Assembly (NCBI RefSeq): GCF_030294945.1
Contig: NZ_AP018448.1
Span: forward strand, 8,776,501-8,840,500
Direction of reading: 5' to 3'
Origin: Streptomyces graminofaciens
Lineage (GTDB): Bacteria > Actinomycetota > Actinomycetes > Streptomycetales > Streptomycetaceae
Length of the DNA stretch: 64,000 bases
Shown: one piece after another, positions 62,735 to 64,000 of the stretch
Layout: the number at the start of each line of letters is the position of its first letter
Position numbering within the stretch: position 1 is the stretch's first letter
The notes under the pieces: model-generated
Told to the model about the DNA's origin: nothing
The model's input: the letters and a program-made list of their open reading frames with translations, nothing else
The model's database searches: none
Made by a program: the position numbers and the translations under genes

Positions 62735-64000
62735 CCTCCAACCACCTGGCCGGCGGCGACACCAGGAACCGCACCCCGCAGGAGCGAGCCGCACTCGGAA
62801 AGGCCACCCGGTCCTCCGCGCCCCGCTCCAGCCACGCCGAGTTCGACCCCACGCCGAAGCGACCCGACCCCGTGGACATCATCGAGGGGCAGTCGGCGAA
62901 GCGGGTGCCCGAGCTCGTACCGATCCGCTACGGCCGTATGACCGAGTCGCCGTTCCGCTTCTACCGGGGAGCCGCCGCCATCATGGCCGGCGACCTCGCC
63001 GACACCCCCCGGTCCGGGATCAGGGCGCAGTTGTGCGGTGACGCTCACCTGCTGAACTTCCGGCTGCTGGCCTCGCCCGAGCGCCGCATGATGTTCGACA
63101 TCAACGACTTCGACGAGACGCTGCCCGGACCGTTCGAGTGGGACGTCAAGCGGCTGTCCGCCAGTTTCGTCATCGCGGGCCGGGCGAACGGCTTCAGCGC
63201 CAAGCAGCGGGCCCGTATCGTGCGGACGACGGTGCGGTCCTACCGCGAGTGGATGCGGAGTTACGCCGGCATGGGCAATCTGCCCGTGTGGTACGCCCGG
63301 CTCGACGAGGAGTGGGTGCGGGCGCAGTTCGCCCCGGAGCTGAGCGCGAGGACCCGCGACCGCTGGTCGCGGGCGGTGGCGAAGGCACGTACCCGGGACA
63401 GCCTCCAGGCCTTCGGCAAACTCACCCACGTCGTCGACGGGAAGGTCCGCATCGCCGCGGATCCGCCCCTGATCATGCCGCTCCAGGACCTGCTTCCGGA
63501 TGTCGAACGCGGCGCGCTGGAGAAGGAGATCCACCGGCTGGTCGAACGTTACGGTCAGACCCTGCAGTCGGACCGACGCTTCCTGCTGGAGCAGTACCGG
63601 GTGGCCGACGTGGCCCGAAAAGTGGTCGGGGTCGGCAGCGTGGGCACCCGCTGCTGGATCGTGCTCCTGCTCGGCCGGGACGACTCGGATCCACTGTTCC
63701 TGCAGGCCAAGGAGGCCGACGAGTCGGTGCTGGCACCCTTCGCCGGCGCCAGCGGCTACCGGACACAGGGCGAGCGCGTGGTCTCCGGCCAGCGGCTCAT
63801 GCAGGCCACCAGCGACATCTTCCTCGGCTGGGAACGGGTCGACGGCATCGACGGCCGCCGACGGGACTTCTACATACGGCAACTGCGGGACTGGAAGGGC
63901 ATCGCCGAACCCGAGGCGATGACGCCGGCCGGAATGCGGGCCTTCGGTGAACTGTGCGGTGCCACCCTGGCCCGCGCGCACGCGAGGTCGGGTGACCGGA
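62731..64000 (+). CDS. DUF2252 protein, 3' end outside window
   Basis: At least 423 residues are present; the usual family length is about 430-470, so only a little is missing. The fold is kinase/phosphotransferase-like: FRFYRGAAAIMAGDLADTPR, catalytic-loop-like CGDAHLLNF, metal-binding FDINDFDET, and the terminal FGELCGATLARAHARSGD. The substrate is unknown. Coupling to a GMC oxidoreductase suggests a shared sugar or polyol substrate that is oxidised and phosphorylated, but this is inference. Confidence 0.9.
   Translation, partial: MTSNHLAGGDTRNRTPQERAALGKATRSSAPRSSHAEFDPTPKRPDPVDIIEGQSAKRVPELVPIRYGRMTESPFRFYRGAAAIMAGDLADTPRSGIRAQLCGDAHLLNFRLLASPERRMMFDINDFDETLPGPFEWDVKRLSASFVIAGRANGFSAKQRARIVRTTVRSYREWMRSYAGMGNLPVWYARLDEEWVRAQFAPELSARTRDRWSRAVAKARTRDSLQAFGKLTHVVDGKVRIAADPPLIMPLQDLLPDVERGALEKEIHRLVERYGQTLQSDRRFLLEQYRVADVARKVVGVGSVGTRCWIVLLLGRDDSDPLFLQAKEADESVLAPFAGASGYRTQGERVVSGQRLMQATSDIFLGWERVDGIDGRRRDFYIRQLRDWKGIAEPEAMTPAGMRAFGELCGATLARAHARSGDR

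Overview
The window reads as a Streptomyces-type actinomycete chromosome. The DNA is very GC-rich with strong third-position G/C bias. There are many GTG starts and ATGA/GTGA overlaps, SARP, STAND, PucR and LacI regulators, secreted glycoside hydrolases, and paralogous membrane proteins. The patchwork of accessory genes, pseudogenes and IS scraps suggests a chromosomal arm or another variable region. I see no rRNA, tRNA, CRISPR array, prophage or polyketide/peptide assembly line.

Left part (1-16.8 kb). A 5'-cut cytochrome P450 is followed by a small secreted protein and a 1200-residue SARP-type ATPase regulator whose flanks carry matching repeats. Next comes a decayed zone (about 6.2-9.0 kb) with the tail of a glycoside hydrolase, an IS5-type transposase scrap and half of an NmrA-type reductase. 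Then follow a radical SAM protein, a VOC protein, an MBL-fold hydrolase, an NTF2-like protein and a MarR repressor. At 13.4-15.9 kb a fused GNAT-aminotransferase is translationally coupled to a CdsA-type cytidylyltransferase, an unusual pair.

Middle (16.8-43 kb). A dead GH32 gene lies back-to-back with an intact secreted GH32 that has duplicated inserts, with a 32-bp operator-like dyad between them. Two DUF418 membrane proteins bracket an ABC exporter and a NarL-type two-component system, and both promoters share a motif. A double-domain Lrp regulator faces a LigM/GcvT-like demethylase and an MFS transporter. An orphan STAND ATPase follows, then two TetR-controlled catabolic or oxidoreductase units with visible operators, and a GH27 alpha-galactosidase next to a LacI repressor.

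Right part (44.7-64 kb). A PucR regulator is divergent from a GNAT / N-acylamino acid racemase (MenC-like) / M20 hydrolase operon. This matches the known D-to-L amino acid conversion route through N-acyl intermediates. A perfectly phased repeat tract between the first two genes holds a 51-codon ORF joined by ATGA overlaps at both ends. From 51 kb on there is a stress/respiration-like block: SHOCT protein, small membrane protein, SDR, cydA-cydB-gntK, DUF6325-like, DUF389, cyclase, GMC oxidoreductase and a DUF2252 protein cut by the window end.
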